Position numbers and translations under genes: made by a program. Shown in pieces: positions 9,084 to 18,133 of a stretch of DNA of 64,000 nucleotides (the stretch's first letter is position 1; every line of letters begins with the position of its first letter). The DNA comes from Chachezhania antarctica (GTDB lineage Bacteria; Pseudomonadota; Alphaproteobacteria; Rhodobacterales; Rhodobacteraceae). The DNA lies in assembly GCF_003646465.1 (NCBI RefSeq), contig NZ_QZEX01000005.1, forward strand, positions 304,649 to 368,648, read 5' to 3'. The notes under the pieces were generated by a model, which saw only the letters and a program-made list of their open reading frames with translations, did no database searches and had not been told where the DNA came from.

Positions 9084-10355
9084 ATGCGTTTCATGTACAC
9101 GTACGACATGATGGAATCTGTGCGAAACACCCAGCAATGGATGGGCGCAACCGCGCAGGCCATCACCGCCTACCCGGCCTTTGCGGCCCTGCCGAACCCC
9201 GCGCTCACGCTGATGGGCGCCTGGGGCGAAGTGACCGAACGCGCGTTCTCGCGCATGGTCGTCAAGCCGGACTGGGGGATCGATTCGATCACCTGCGCCG
9301 ATGGCCGCGACCGTGTGGTCGAGGTCGAGACAATTGTCGAAAAGCCGTTCGGCGACCTGATCCACTTCAGCGTCAACGGGCGCGAGCCTTCGAAGCGCCG
9401 CGTGCTGCTGGTGGCGCCGATGTCGGGCCATTATGCCACGCTGCTGCGGTCGACCGTGAAATCGCTTCTGGGCGATTGCGAGGTCTATATCACCGACTGG
9501 CACAATGCCCGCGACATTCCGGTGTCGGCCGGCAAGTTCGACATCGAAGACTACACCCTGCACGTCGTGGAATTCATGAAGGCGCTTGGCCCCGATATCC
9601 ACGTGATCGCCGTCTGCCAGCCCGCGCCTCTGGTGCTGGCCGCAACCGCGTACCTGGCCGAACAGGACCCGGACGCTCAGCCCGCGACGATGACCCTGAT
9701 CGGCGGGCCGGTGGACCCGGACGCAACCCCCACGGACGTGACCGATTTCGGCCGCCGCGTGACCATGGGCCAGCTGGAAGAAACGATGATCCAGCGGGTG
9801 GGTTTCAAGTACAAGGGCGTGGGTCGGCTGGTCTATCCCGGCCTTCTGCAGCTGACGTCCTTCGTTTCGATGAACGCGGATCGCCACAGCCAGGCGTTTT
9901 CCGACCAGATCCAGCGCGTCGCGCGCGGCGATGCGTCGGACCATGACCCGCACAACAAGTTCTACGACGAATATCTTGCCGTCATGGACATGACCGCGGA
10001 ATTCTACCTGTCTACGGTCGAACGGATCTTCAAGAACCGCGAGATCGCGAAGAACGAATTCGTCGTCGACGGGCACAAGGTGGATATCGGCAAGATCACC
10101 AATGTCGCCGTGAAGACGGTGGAAGGCGCCAATGACGATATCTCGGCCCCCGGCCAGTGTGTCGCGGCGCTGGAGCTGTGCACCGGCCTGCCCGACAGCA
10201 TGAAGGCCAGCCACCTTGAACCCGGCGCGGGCCATTATGGCATCTTCGCCGGCAAGTCCTGGCGGAACAACATCCGGCCACTGGTGCTGGAGTTCATCGA
10301 CGCCAACTCCCGGGGGCCTGCCAACGGCACCTCGAACGGTATGGCGGCGGAGTAG
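9084..10355 (+). CDS. phaZ: Intracellular polyhydroxyalkanoate depolymerase
   Basis: 423 residues from ATG 9084, chosen over an upstream GTG because GGAG lies seven bases before it and homologues start MRFMYTYDMMES. The sequence is that of the PhaZ1-type intracellular PHB depolymerase: the alpha/beta hydrolase core has Cys178 in VIAVCQPAPLVLAA as nucleophile (Cys replaces Ser in this family), with Asp and His regions downstream ending PGAGHYGIFAGKSWRN. It mobilises granule polymer to hydroxybutyrate. It is divergent from phaC, so storage and breakdown genes share a 127-base control region, which contains the palindrome CCGCATGTGCGG just upstream of phaZ. Confidence 0.93.
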   Translation: MRFMYTYDMMESVRNTQQWMGATAQAITAYPAFAALPNPALTLMGAWGEVTERAFSRMVVKPDWGIDSITCADGRDRVVEVETIVEKPFGDLIHFSVNGREPSKRRVLLVAPMSGHYATLLRSTVKSLLGDCEVYITDWHNARDIPVSAGKFDIEDYTLHVVEFMKALGPDIHVIAVCQPAPLVLAATAYLAEQDPDAQPATMTLIGGPVDPDATPTDVTDFGRRVTMGQLEETMIQRVGFKYKGVGRLVYPGLLQLTSFVSMNADRHSQAFSDQIQRVARGDASDHDPHNKFYDEYLAVMDMTAEFYLSTVERIFKNREIAKNEFVVDGHKVDIGKITNVAVKTVEGANDDISAPGQCVAALELCTGLPDSMKASHLEPGAGHYGIFAGKSWRNNIRPLVLEFIDANSRGPANGTSNGMAAE

Positions 10356-10360
10356 AGCAC

Positions 10361-10951
10361 ATGGCCGACCTCGAACCGATCCGCTTCTCCTGTGATTGCG
10401 GGTCGGTCCGGGGTCACATTGCCCGCAGCAGCAAACCGGGCGGCACCCATGTCGTCTGCCACTGCAAGCACTGCCGCGCCGCCGCCTTGTGGAGCGGCGC
10501 GCCCGATCCCGATCCGGATGGCGTGGGCGTCTTCCAGACCTCGGCCGACAGGGTCCGGTTCACCGAAGGTCAGGACAAGGTCACGGCCATCCGGCTGACG
10601 CCCAAGGGTCCGTTCCGCTGGATCGCATCCTGCTGTTCGGCGCCGCTGTTCAACACCGCCTCCGATCCCGGCGTGCCCTTCGCCGGGCTGATTGCCGCCC
10701 GCGCCGACGATCCCGCGATGCTAGGCAAGGTGCGTATGCACATCTTCCGCCCCCAGCCCGACGGCAGTTCAAAATGGGGCGGCAGCCCCGCGGTCATCGT
10801 CTCGATGCTCACGGGCCTTGCGGCCGTGCGCCTGTCCGGCCGGTGGAAGGATACGCCATTATTCGATGCCGCAACGCGCAAGCCGCTGGCCACGCCGCGC
10901 CTTCTGACAAAGGACGAACGCGCGACGCTCTATCCCCCGCGCGCCTACTAG
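10361..10951 (+). CDS. DUF6151 family protein (GFA-like cysteine-rich fold)
   Basis: 196 residues starting five bases after the phaZ stop, so probably cotranscribed with it. The N-terminal region has paired cysteines: CDCGSVRG, CHCKHCRAA and a later SCCSAPLFN, the pattern of zinc-binding GFA (glutathione-dependent formaldehyde-activating enzyme-like) folds. I recognise it as the DUF6151 type; no catalytic function is established. It ends overlapping by four bases with the 3' end of the convergent hydrolase homologue. Any link to PHA turnover is only positional. Confidence 0.7.
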   Translation: MADLEPIRFSCDCGSVRGHIARSSKPGGTHVVCHCKHCRAAALWSGAPDPDPDGVGVFQTSADRVRFTEGQDKVTAIRLTPKGPFRWIASCCSAPLFNTASDPGVPFAGLIAARADDPAMLGKVRMHIFRPQPDGSSKWGGSPAVIVSMLTGLAAVRLSGRWKDTPLFDAATRKPLATPRLLTKDERATLYPPRAY

Positions 10952-11658
10952 GCGACGGGCATCGGCGCCTTCAGCCATGCAAAGATCAGGTCAAGGCATT
11001 CGCCCGGCGCCTCCAGCGTCGGCAGGTGGCCTGCATTGTCGATCTGGTGGAAGGTTGCGCCCGGGATCAGGCCCGCCATGAAGGCCTGCCGCTTGACCGG
11101 CACCAGCGAGTCATGCGCCCCGCCCACGACCATCGACGGGACCTTGATCTTGCGCAGCGTCCCCTGCTGGTCGCGCCTCCGTTGCAGCGCGCGGGACTGG
11201 CGGACGAAGATGTCCGGCCCCAGATCCTGCGCCATCCGGACCACGAGGTTCTGCAGATCCAGCCGCTTCGGCCCCGGCGCCAGCGTGTCCGGCGGCAGCG
11301 CGGCGCGCGCGACATCGGCCAGCCGGCCGGACCGGGCGCCGACGATCTCGGGTTCGCGCGCGGCGGCATCGACGGGGGTTTCGGCCAGGGGATGGGCGCT
11401 CATCAGGCACAGGCGACCGATCCGGTCGGGCGCGCGGCGTATCAGTTCCATCGCCACGATGGCCCCCAGCCCCAGCCCGATCACGGCCGACCGACGCGGG
11501 ATCTGGTCAAGGAGGGCCGAGGCCATCTCCTCCACCCGTTCACCGCCGGTCACCGGGGCCAGCATCACGGACCGGGAGGCCGACAGAACCTGAAGCTGAG
11601 GTCCGAAAACACGGACGTCACACATCATGCCCGGAAGCAAGACCACCGGTTCCGTCAT
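10948..11658 (-). CDS. Alpha/beta hydrolase homologue lacking the nucleophile serine
   Basis: 236 residues from ATG 11658 (a TTG lies six codons upstream). The alpha/beta hydrolase fold is clear: LLPGMMCD oxyanion strand, GLGLGAIVAMELI elbow, AHPLAETP cap, VVGGAHDSLVPV acid loop and NAGHLPTLEAP with the His. The elbow should read G-x-S-x-G, but the codon is GGG, giving G-L-G-L-G, so the nucleophile is glycine while Asp and His remain. It is last in a minus-strand operon with two intact hydrolases and an M15-like protein. It may be a binding protein or pseudoenzyme, or use another mechanism. Confidence 0.8.
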   Translation of the reverse strand: MTEPVVLLPGMMCDVRVFGPQLQVLSASRSVMLAPVTGGERVEEMASALLDQIPRRSAVIGLGLGAIVAMELIRRAPDRIGRLCLMSAHPLAETPVDAAAREPEIVGARSGRLADVARAALPPDTLAPGPKRLDLQNLVVRMAQDLGPDIFVRQSRALQRRRDQQGTLRKIKVPSMVVGGAHDSLVPVKRQAFMAGLIPGATFHQIDNAGHLPTLEAPGECLDLIFAWLKAPMPVA

Positions 11659-11733
11659 CGCTTGCCTGCCCTGCAAATTCCCATTCCCGGCACTCTGCGA
11701 AAAACCGTTCGCGCCAGCAAGGGGCGCGCCGGC

Positions 11734-12366
11734 TCAGGGCCGGGGGATCCCGCGGAAGGGCGGGAAATCGGCGTAACGTGCGCGTCTTTCGGCCGAATTC
11801 TCGCCGGGCTCCGCCCCCGCCGCCAGCAGCTTTCCCCGCGGTGCGATGTAGCTGGAGATCGTGCGCAGGGGTTCGGGCCGCCAGTCGATGTTGAAGGCGC
11901 AGAGCTTGGGGAAGAACCACAGGCCCGAATAGGGCAGATGGTCGTGTATCCACCACGCAAGGTCGCGCCAGTCGCGACCCTGTTCGTACTGGTCCGCGAA
12001 CCACGGGATCACGATGGACGCACCCGCGATCCTGTCCGCCCCCCTGCCCCGGTCCCAGATATGGCATTCGATCGGGTGGTCGTTCCGCGCGCAGTTCAGC
12101 GCGTGTTCGTTGCCGAAGCGGTTGAGCGCGGGCGACCGATAGCCCGACCGCACACCGATCCGCCCGAAGGTCTCCTCCAGCGGGTCCAGCAGATCCTCGC
12201 ACAGCCTGCGGCCTGTCTCGATGGCAAGGTCGGGGTCGTCGGGGATGTTCTGAAGCGCGTGGAAATTCGCGATCTCGGAATACAGGAAATCGCGCATGTA
12301 GAAATGTTTCGACAGGCGCACGCGGCCAAGGGTCTCAAGGCTCCACATGCTGGCGGGTTTGCGCAT
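11734..12366 (-). CDS. Peptidase M15-like (D-Ala-D-Ala carboxypeptidase-type) domain protein
   Basis: 210 residues, no signal peptide. The N-terminal half resembles the M15 zinc peptidase fold found in phage endolysins and VanY-like proteins: LSKHFYMRDFLYSEIA, RRLCEDLLDPLEETFG and VRSGYRSPALN. The metal region is altered: after NRFGNEHALN it reads NDHPIECHIWD rather than a clean SxHxxGxAxD, so activity is uncertain. The C-terminal half is Trp-rich (WWIHDHLPYSGLWFFPKL) and unassigned. It starts three bases after the preceding hydrolase stop, within the same operon. Confidence 0.6.
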   Translation of the reverse strand: MRKPASMWSLETLGRVRLSKHFYMRDFLYSEIANFHALQNIPDDPDLAIETGRRLCEDLLDPLEETFGRIGVRSGYRSPALNRFGNEHALNCARNDHPIECHIWDRGRGADRIAGASIVIPWFADQYEQGRDWRDLAWWIHDHLPYSGLWFFPKLCAFNIDWRPEPLRTISSYIAPRGKLLAAGAEPGENSAERRARYADFPPFRGIPRP

Positions 12367-12369
12367 GGG

Positions 12370-13359
12370 CTAGAGGTCCAGTGTCTGTTTCAGCCAGTCC
12401 GTGACCTGCGCCACCGTGGGGGCGTTCTGCGACGGGCTGACAAGGTCCCCGGCAATGACATGGGCCGACGGATCGTCTATTTCGGACCCCGGGATCACCT
12501 GCAGCGTCACCGGCCCGCCCCAGCGTTCGGCGAAGGCGCGGGTGGCTTCGGGCACGACGACCTGATCGTCGTCCGAGAAGCGAAACAGCGCCGGGATCGT
12601 GGCGGTCTCCGCCGGCAGCCGGTTCACCTTCTTCACCAATGCCGCCATCACGGCCACGACCGAGATCGGGTAATCATTGCTCCAGTATTTTTCATGCAGT
12701 TCGGTGCGGCCTTCGAGATGACGAATCCTGCCGCCGGTCAGCGCCAGCAGATGCCGCGCCCATGGCCATGTCATCATGTAGGCCTTGGGGTTGTTCACGC
12801 CGAGGTTGGGAGAGATCAGCACCAGCGCTGCCACGTCCTTCGAAAGCTCCGGATCAAGTGCGGCGGCCAGCGCCAGAGTGCCCCCGGTCGAGGTCGCCAT
12901 GACCACCACCCGGTCGCCCACCGCGCGGGCGGCGGCCAGCCCTTCGGCCATGTCCTGCATCCAGTCGTTGGCCGTGACGTCGCCCATCGCAGCACCAGGC
13001 CGCCCGTGACCTGCAAGCCGGGTATAGACGAGGTTGGCGCCAAGGGCCTTGGCGATCTCGTCAGGCACGGGCCGGATCTCCTCCGACGTGGCCGAAAACC
13101 CGTGCACGTACAGGATCGACACCGGCGTCCGCGTTTCCCGCTGCCCCGCCCAGATCACGCGCTTTTCGACGCCTTGGGTAATGTCCGGGTGGTAGGATTC
13201 GACCGTCTCGAAATAGACGCCCACACCTTCGCCAAAGCGGCGCGGCTCGAAACTGGCGTTCAGGTCGACCTTCTCCCGCGGGCCGAACTGGAACAGCGCC
13301 CAGACGGCCACCGCCAGCAGGCCCAGAACAACGATCACCACCATGGGCCAGCCCCGCAT
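12370..13359 (-). CDS. Membrane-anchored alpha/beta hydrolase
   Basis: 329 residues with one N-terminal transmembrane segment (VVIVVLGLLAVAVWALFQF, residues ~7-25) and an alpha/beta hydrolase domain. ILYVHGFSATSEE is the oxyanion strand, ATSTGGTLAL carries the nucleophile Ser in A-T-S-T-G, FSDDDQVVVPEA the acid loop and SAHVIAGD the His. Looks like a carboxylesterase or lysophospholipase type, with the catalytic domain either periplasmic or tethered at the inner face. It lies four bases from the upstream hydrolase stop and three bases before the M15-like gene. Substrate unknown. Confidence 0.82.
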   Translation of the reverse strand: MRGWPMVVIVVLGLLAVAVWALFQFGPREKVDLNASFEPRRFGEGVGVYFETVESYHPDITQGVEKRVIWAGQRETRTPVSILYVHGFSATSEEIRPVPDEIAKALGANLVYTRLAGHGRPGAAMGDVTANDWMQDMAEGLAAARAVGDRVVVMATSTGGTLALAAALDPELSKDVAALVLISPNLGVNNPKAYMMTWPWARHLLALTGGRIRHLEGRTELHEKYWSNDYPISVVAVMAALVKKVNRLPAETATIPALFRFSDDDQVVVPEATRAFAERWGGPVTLQVIPGSEIDDPSAHVIAGDLVSPSQNAPTVAQVTDWLKQTLDL

Positions 13360-13363
13360 CGCC

Positions 13364-14107
13364 TCATCCCATCACGTCGAGGATCGCAGCTTCGATCATG
13401 GCCAGATTATCGGGTTCGGAAAAGCGGTGATCGGCGCCCTTGACCAGCGTCAGCCGCATGTCCGGGCTGTCGGCGTGGTCGAGCAGCTGCACCGCCGTTT
13501 CTGTACGCACCGCCTCGTCCGCCGTGCCCTGCATGCAGCGGACCGGGAACGGCAGTGGCAGCGGCGACCGCAGCACAAGGTGGTCGCGGCCGTTTTCGAT
13601 CATGCGCTTGGTGACGACGTACGGGTCCATGTAATCCGACGGCAGTTCGACCTGCCCGTCGCGGTCCAGCGCCGCCTTCTGATCGTCGGTGAAATTGGCC
13701 CAATAGCCGTCTTCGGTGAAGTCCGGCGCGGCGGCGATGGTGACCAGCCCCTGCAACCGGTCGGGCAGCGCACGCGCCAGAAGCAACGCCTGCCAGCCGC
13801 CCATGGAAGATCCCACGATCACCAGCGGCCCGTCGGTCATCGCTTCGACAATCGCCAGCGTATCCTCGTGCCAGTCGCCGATGGCACCTTCTTCGAACGT
13901 GCCGGAGCTTTGGCCGTGCCCGGAATAATCGAACCGCAGCATGGCCTGCCCGCGCGCTTTGGCCCAGGCTTCGAGGTGGACGGCCTTCGTGCCCTCCATG
14001 TCGGATTTCAGCCCGGCGAGGAACACGATGGTCGGCCCCGTCCCGTCTGTCTTCACATAGGCAAGGCGCCGGCCCTGCGGGGTTTCGAAATACTCTGTGC
14101 CGGGCAT
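13364..14107 (-). CDS. Alpha/beta hydrolase (serine esterase type)
   Basis: 247 residues from ATG 14107, six bases from GGAGG; the alternative ATG two codons upstream abuts the ribosome site. It has VFLAGLKSDMEG (oxyanion), FDYSGHGQSSG, GSSMGGWQALLLA with the Ser nucleophile, CMQGTADEAV (acid) and KGADHRFSEPDN (His). This is the short alpha/beta hydrolase group that includes palmitoyl-protein thioesterase-like ABHD10 relatives. It is the second gene of the operon, 52 bases after the MFS stop and four bases before the next hydrolase. Confidence 0.83.
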   Translation of the reverse strand: MPGTEYFETPQGRRLAYVKTDGTGPTIVFLAGLKSDMEGTKAVHLEAWAKARGQAMLRFDYSGHGQSSGTFEEGAIGDWHEDTLAIVEAMTDGPLVIVGSSMGGWQALLLARALPDRLQGLVTIAAAPDFTEDGYWANFTDDQKAALDRDGQVELPSDYMDPYVVTKRMIENGRDHLVLRSPLPLPFPVRCMQGTADEAVRTETAVQLLDHADSPDMRLTLVKGADHRFSEPDNLAMIEAAILDVMG

Positions 14108-14159
14108 CTGCATCCTCCGTCTTTGCGGCGGATCATAGGCCAGTTGCCGGGCACTGCAA

Positions 14160-15404
14160 TCAGCCCGCTTCCGCTTCTTCCAGCCAGATCGCAGCGACCG
14201 CTGCCAGCGCCGACATCGCGGCGAAGCCCAGCAGCACGGCCTGCGTGCCAAGGAAGGACAGCGCACCGCCGAATGCGCCGGCGATCAGCAGCAGCGAACC
14301 GATGGCTGCGTTGGCCACGGCCGTCCATGCGGCGCGGGCATCTTCGGGCGCGATGTCGACAAGATAGGTCGACCGTCCCTGCCGCACGCCGTGATAGGCC
14401 AGCATCAGCACGAAGAGCGTTGCCGGCATCGCCCAGAGCGTTCCCGCCAAACCGGCCCACGCCAACGCGACCGCTGCCAGCATCGCCACCGCGCCCAGCA
14501 CACCGGCGGCCATCATCACCTTGCGCGACGAACGGTCTGCCGTGCGCCCCCAGATCCACGAACTGATCAGCGACGCCACGGCCGAGGCCAGCACCAGAAC
14601 GCCCAGCCGCCCGAGCTGCCCGTCATCCCCGCCGCCGAGGATGACAAAATAGGGCGGCGCCAGCGCGGTGGACACCAGGAGGCCCCGCACAAGAATGAAC
14701 TGCCGCAGAACCGGATTGTCCTTCAGGATCGACAGGTGCAGGCCGCCCCCGTCCGTGTCGGGGTCGCTGGGCTCTTCCTCGAGCGTCAGGAACACCAGCC
14801 CCCCGACGATCCAAAGGACAGCGGCCAGCGCCACGGCGGCGATCAGGGCAAGCTCTCCCTTTATCACGCCCGAGATCAGCAGAACGGCGAACAGGATCAC
14901 CGCTGCCGACGCCGCCGACCCGGCAAAGCCCGTGACGGCACCCCGCCTGCGGACCTGGATGGTCTTGCCCAGTACATCCTTGTAGGACACCGAAGACAGC
15001 GCCCGCGCCACTGCCAGCACCGCCAGCGCCGCGCACACGGCGATCCCGGCGGCGGCACCCGTCAGCAGCAAGGCCGCCAAGGCGATCAGCGCGGCCGCCA
15101 CGCCCTGCCCCAGCGCGCCCCCGGCCCAGGCGCGCTTGCGGTACCGCATCCGCCCGACCCAGCCGGCAAAGACGATCTGCGGCAGCAGTGCCCCCGCCTC
15201 GCGGATGGGCACAAGGAGCCCGGCATAGAACGGCGCGCCCAAGCCCGTCAGCAGCCAGCTGAGCACCAGCTTCGGGTCGATCAGCCCGTCGGCGATCTTG
15301 GTCAGCGACAGCGACGCGGCATGGCGCAGGCCGTTGCGGGCCTCGGCCCCCTCATCGGCCGATGCGTCTCCGGTCAGGGACTGGAAGAGTGAGGTGGCTT
15401 TCAT
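14160..15404 (-). CDS. MFS transporter
   Basis: 414 residues from ATG 15404, with GAGG six bases upstream; longer upstream frames overlap the divergent thrS promoter region. About twelve hydrophobic segments are visible, for example [51 protein letters not shown] and [19 protein letters not shown], with the RMRYRKRAW basic loop between early segments as in major facilitator proteins. Substrate cannot be read from sequence. It heads the minus-strand operon of hydrolases, suggesting it exports or imports an ester- or amide-type compound, but that is context only. Confidence 0.8.
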   Translation of the reverse strand: MKATSLFQSLTGDASADEGAEARNGLRHAASLSLTKIADGLIDPKLVLSWLLTGLGAPFYAGLLVPIREAGALLPQIVFAGWVGRMRYRKRAWAGGALGQGVAAALIALAALLLTGAAAGIAVCAALAVLAVARALSSVSYKDVLGKTIQVRRRGAVTGFAGSAASAAVILFAVLLISGVIKGELALIAAVALAAVLWIVGGLVFLTLEEEPSDPDTDGGGLHLSILKDNPVLRQFILVRGLLVSTALAPPYFVILGGGDDGQLGRLGVLVLASAVASLISSWIWGRTADRSSRKVMMAAGVLGAVAMLAAVALAWAGLAGTLWAMPATLFVLMLAYHGVRQGRSTYLVDIAPEDARAAWTAVANAAIGSLLLIAGAFGGALSFLGTQAVLLGFAAMSALAAVAAIWLEEAEAG

Positions 15405-15510
15405 TGGCTTCCTCTTGCTTGACATGCCCCTGCCATGGGGCCACTTAGCGCGCACGATCATACCCGCAACCGGGCGTTCCGTGGGCGCCAAACTGACGAG
15501 GAGGCCACAG

Positions 15511-17490
15511 ATGGCCCAAATCTCTCTCACCTTCCCCGATGGCAATGCACGTTCCTATGACTCCGGGATCACCCCGGGCGAGGTCGCGGCCGACATCTCG
15601 AAATCCCTGTCGAAGAAGGCAATCAGCGCCCAGGTCGATGGCAAGCACTGGGATCTGGCCTGGCCGATCGAGGCCGACGCGCAGATCGCCATCAACACCC
15701 TGTCCGATGCCGAACCCGCGAACGAGCTGATCCGTCACGACCTGGCCCATATCATGGCCCGCGCGGTGCAGGAGATCTGGCCCGACACGAAGGTCACCAT
15801 CGGCCCCGTGATCGAAAGCGGCTGGTATTACGATTTCGACCGGGAAGAGCCTTTCACGCCCGAAGACCTAGGCCTGATCGAGAAGAAGATGCGGGAAATC
15901 ATCAATCTTCGCGATCCGGTGCGGACGGAAGTCTGGGACCGTCAGCGCGCCATCGACTTCTATACCGACCGGGGCGAGCCCTACAAAGTTGAACTGATCG
16001 AGGCCATTCCGGGCGACGAGCCACTACGGATGTACTGGCATGGCGACTGGCAGGATCTGTGCCGCGGGCCCCATCTTCAGCACACCGGCCAGGTGCCGGC
16101 GGATGCGTTCAAGCTGATGTCGATTGCCGGCGCCTACTGGCGCGGCGACAGCAAGCGGCAGATGCTGCAGCGGATCTACGGCGTGGCCTTCATCGGCAAG
16201 GAAAAGCTGAAGGCGCACCTGACGATGCTGGAGGAAGCCGCCAAGCGCGACCATCGCAAGCTGGGCCGCGAGATGGACCTGTTCCACATGCAGGAGGAAG
16301 CGCCGGGCCAGGTCTTCTGGCACCCGAACGGCTGGACCATCTACACCGAACTGCAGGATTATATGCGCCGCAAGCAGCGCGCCGGCGGCTACCGCGAGGT
16401 GAACACGCCGCAGGTCGTGGACCGCAAGCTGTGGGAAGCCTCGGGCCACTGGGACAAGTACCAGCATCACATGTTCATCGTCGAAGTGGATGAAAGCCGC
16501 GATGGCGAAAACGACGATGCGTCGTCGAAGAACAAGGACCAGACGCGGATCAACGCGCTGAAGCCGATGAACTGCCCCTGCCACGTGCAGGTGTTCAACC
16601 AGGGGCTCAAATCCTATCGCGATCTTCCCTTGCGGATGGCCGAATTCGGCTCGTGCTCGCGGTTCGAACCGTCGGGCGCGCTGCATGGCATCATGCGGGT
16701 GCGTGGCTTCACCCAGGACGATGCGCATATCTTCTGCACCGAAGAACAGATCCAGGAGGAATGCGCGCGGTTCATCGACTTCCTTGCCAATGTCTACAAG
16801 GAACTGGGCTTCGACGATTTCGAAATCCGCTTTGCCACCCGCCCCGAAAAGCGCGTCGGCACCGAGGAAAGCTGGGACTACGTCGAAAACGCGCTGGAAA
16901 ACGCGATCAAGGCCGTGGGCCGCGATTACACGCTGGAACCGGGCGACGGGGCGTTCTACGGGCCGAAGCTCGATTTCTACCTGACCGATGCGATCGGCCG
17001 GGTCTGGCAATGCGGCACCTTCCAGGTGGATCCGAACCTGCCTGAACGGCTGGGCGCCAGTTACATCGCGCCCGATGGCGACAAGCACCGGCCCTTCATG
17101 CTGCACCGCGCCTGCCTTGGATCCTTCGAACGCTTCATCGGCATCCTGATCGAGAACTGGGAAGGCAAGCTGCCCTTCTGGCTGGCCCCGCGTCAGGTCG
17201 TCGTGGCCTCGATCACGTCCGACGCGGATGAGTACGTCGCCGAGGTCGTCGATACGCTGAAGGCCGCCGGTGTCCGCGCCGAGGCCGATACGCGGAACGA
17301 GAAGATCAACTACAAGGTCCGCGAACATTCCGTCGGCAAGGTCCCCGTGATCCTGGCCGTGGGCCATCGCGAGGTCGAGGATCGCACCGTTTCCGTGCGC
17401 CGTCTGGGGCAGAAACAGACCTCGGTCGAAACGTTACAGGCAATGACGGAAGAACTGGGCAACGCCGCCAAGGCCCCCGATCTTCTGTAA
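15511..17490 (+). CDS. thrS: Threonyl-tRNA synthetase
   Basis: 659 residues from ATG 15511, six bases after GAGGAGG; homologues begin with the TGS domain here. Domain order: TGS (1-~65), N2 editing domain with the HDLAHIMA metal motif and [10 protein letters not shown], class II catalytic core with [10 protein letters not shown] (zinc/Thr site), [15 protein letters not shown] (motif 2) and the motif 3 region ending [12 protein letters not shown], then an anticodon-binding domain with [11 protein letters not shown]. It charges tRNA-Thr and edits Ser. It is divergent from the MFS gene and followed by a strong hairpin at 17503-17531. No T-box or other leader was seen. Confidence 0.98.
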   Translation: MAQISLTFPDGNARSYDSGITPGEVAADISKSLSKKAISAQVDGKHWDLAWPIEADAQIAINTLSDAEPANELIRHDLAHIMARAVQEIWPDTKVTIGPVIESGWYYDFDREEPFTPEDLGLIEKKMREIINLRDPVRTEVWDRQRAIDFYTDRGEPYKVELIEAIPGDEPLRMYWHGDWQDLCRGPHLQHTGQVPADAFKLMSIAGAYWRGDSKRQMLQRIYGVAFIGKEKLKAHLTMLEEAAKRDHRKLGREMDLFHMQEEAPGQVFWHPNGWTIYTELQDYMRRKQRAGGYREVNTPQVVDRKLWEASGHWDKYQHHMFIVEVDESRDGENDDASSKNKDQTRINALKPMNCPCHVQVFNQGLKSYRDLPLRMAEFGSCSRFEPSGALHGIMRVRGFTQDDAHIFCTEEQIQEECARFIDFLANVYKELGFDDFEIRFATRPEKRVGTEESWDYVENALENAIKAVGRDYTLEPGDGAFYGPKLDFYLTDAIGRVWQCGTFQVDPNLPERLGASYIAPDGDKHRPFMLHRACLGSFERFIGILIENWEGKLPFWLAPRQVVVASITSDADEYVAEVVDTLKAAGVRAEADTRNEKINYKVREHSVGKVPVILAVGHREVEDRTVSVRRLGQKQTSVETLQAMTEELGNAAKAPDLL

Positions 17491-17502
17491 CAAAAGGCAC
17501 GC

Positions 17503-17531
17503 CCCGCGCCGGGAAATGTTTCCGGCGCGGG
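17503..17531 (+). terminator. thrS terminator hairpin
   Basis: Perfect 10-bp stem CCCGCGCCGG / CCGGCGCGGG with a nine-base loop, 12 bases after the thrS stop. No T-run follows, so termination would lean on stem strength. Confidence 0.65.
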
Positions 17532-17670
17532 AAAACCCTTTGCCTTCCCGGCCATGTTTTTCGGGGTTCCGGCCATCGCTGTGGCTGACAGGTCCATGAC
17601 GGGGCCTGACACGCATGTGATGAACGATCTCGTGTGTTCTATCGGCACACTTTCGCCGCTACCGTCTTCG

Positions 17671-17685
17671 TGTCACAACATGACA
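17671..17685. promoter_or_regulatory. Inverted repeat TGTCA-N5-TGACA upstream of bufferin operon
   Basis: Perfect 5-bp arms with a 5-base spacer, 27 bases before the bufferin ATG. It is positioned as an operator; the cognate regulator is unknown and none is encoded next to it. Confidence 0.4.
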
Positions 17686-17712
17686 ACCGACGCATTACGG
17701 AGGACCTTGAAG

Positions 17713-18024
17713 ATGTCGAACACGATGAAAACCATGACCGTGGCTGCCTCGGTCGCCGCAGCCCTAGGCGCGATGGCCGCAGCCCCCGCCCATGCGCAGG
17801 CGAAAGAGAAATGCTATGGCGTCTCGCTTGCGGGCGAAAACGATTGCGCCGCGGGCCCCGGCACCACCTGCGCCGGCACCTCGACCGTGAACTACCAGGG
17901 CAACGCCTGGACGCTGGTCGACAAGGGCACCTGCACCGACATGAAACTGCCCGCCATGGCAGACGGCACGCCGCGCCACGGCTCGCTGGACGCGCTCGAC
18001 CGCGACCTGCCGAAGGACGCGTAA
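17713..18024 (+). CDS. bufA: DUF2282 bufferin precursor (metal-binding modified peptide)
   Basis: 103 residues with an Ala-rich Sec signal peptide cleaved near AHA|Q (residue ~28). The mature part has four cysteines at 34, 45, 53 and 74 in [21 protein letters not shown] and KGTC, the conserved DUF2282 pattern, and ends with [13 protein letters not shown]. In described bufferins, cysteines of such precursors are converted to thiooxazoles by the DUF692 enzyme, and the product chelates copper in the periplasm. The next three genes are exactly the partner set. The GGAGG ribosome site is nine bases before ATG. Function is assigned by family and synteny. Confidence 0.85.
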   Translation: MSNTMKTMTVAASVAAALGAMAAAPAHAQAKEKCYGVSLAGENDCAAGPGTTCAGTSTVNYQGNAWTLVDKGTCTDMKLPAMADGTPRHGSLDALDRDLPKDA

Positions 18025-18133
18025 GCCCAAGCTCCCCCGTGCGCCCCCGCCTGAAACCGGGGCGCGCGGGTTGCCACGTCTGCCGGGCGGGGGTTATCCC
18101 CCGGTCATCCCTTCCCAATTCGGGACCGTTCAG

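Noticed and set aside
13364..14266. N-terminal extension of the hydrolase to position 14266
   Set aside because: The extra ~50 residues are Arg/Cys/Trp-rich and overlap the MFS 3' end; ATG 14107 has an ideal GGAGG.
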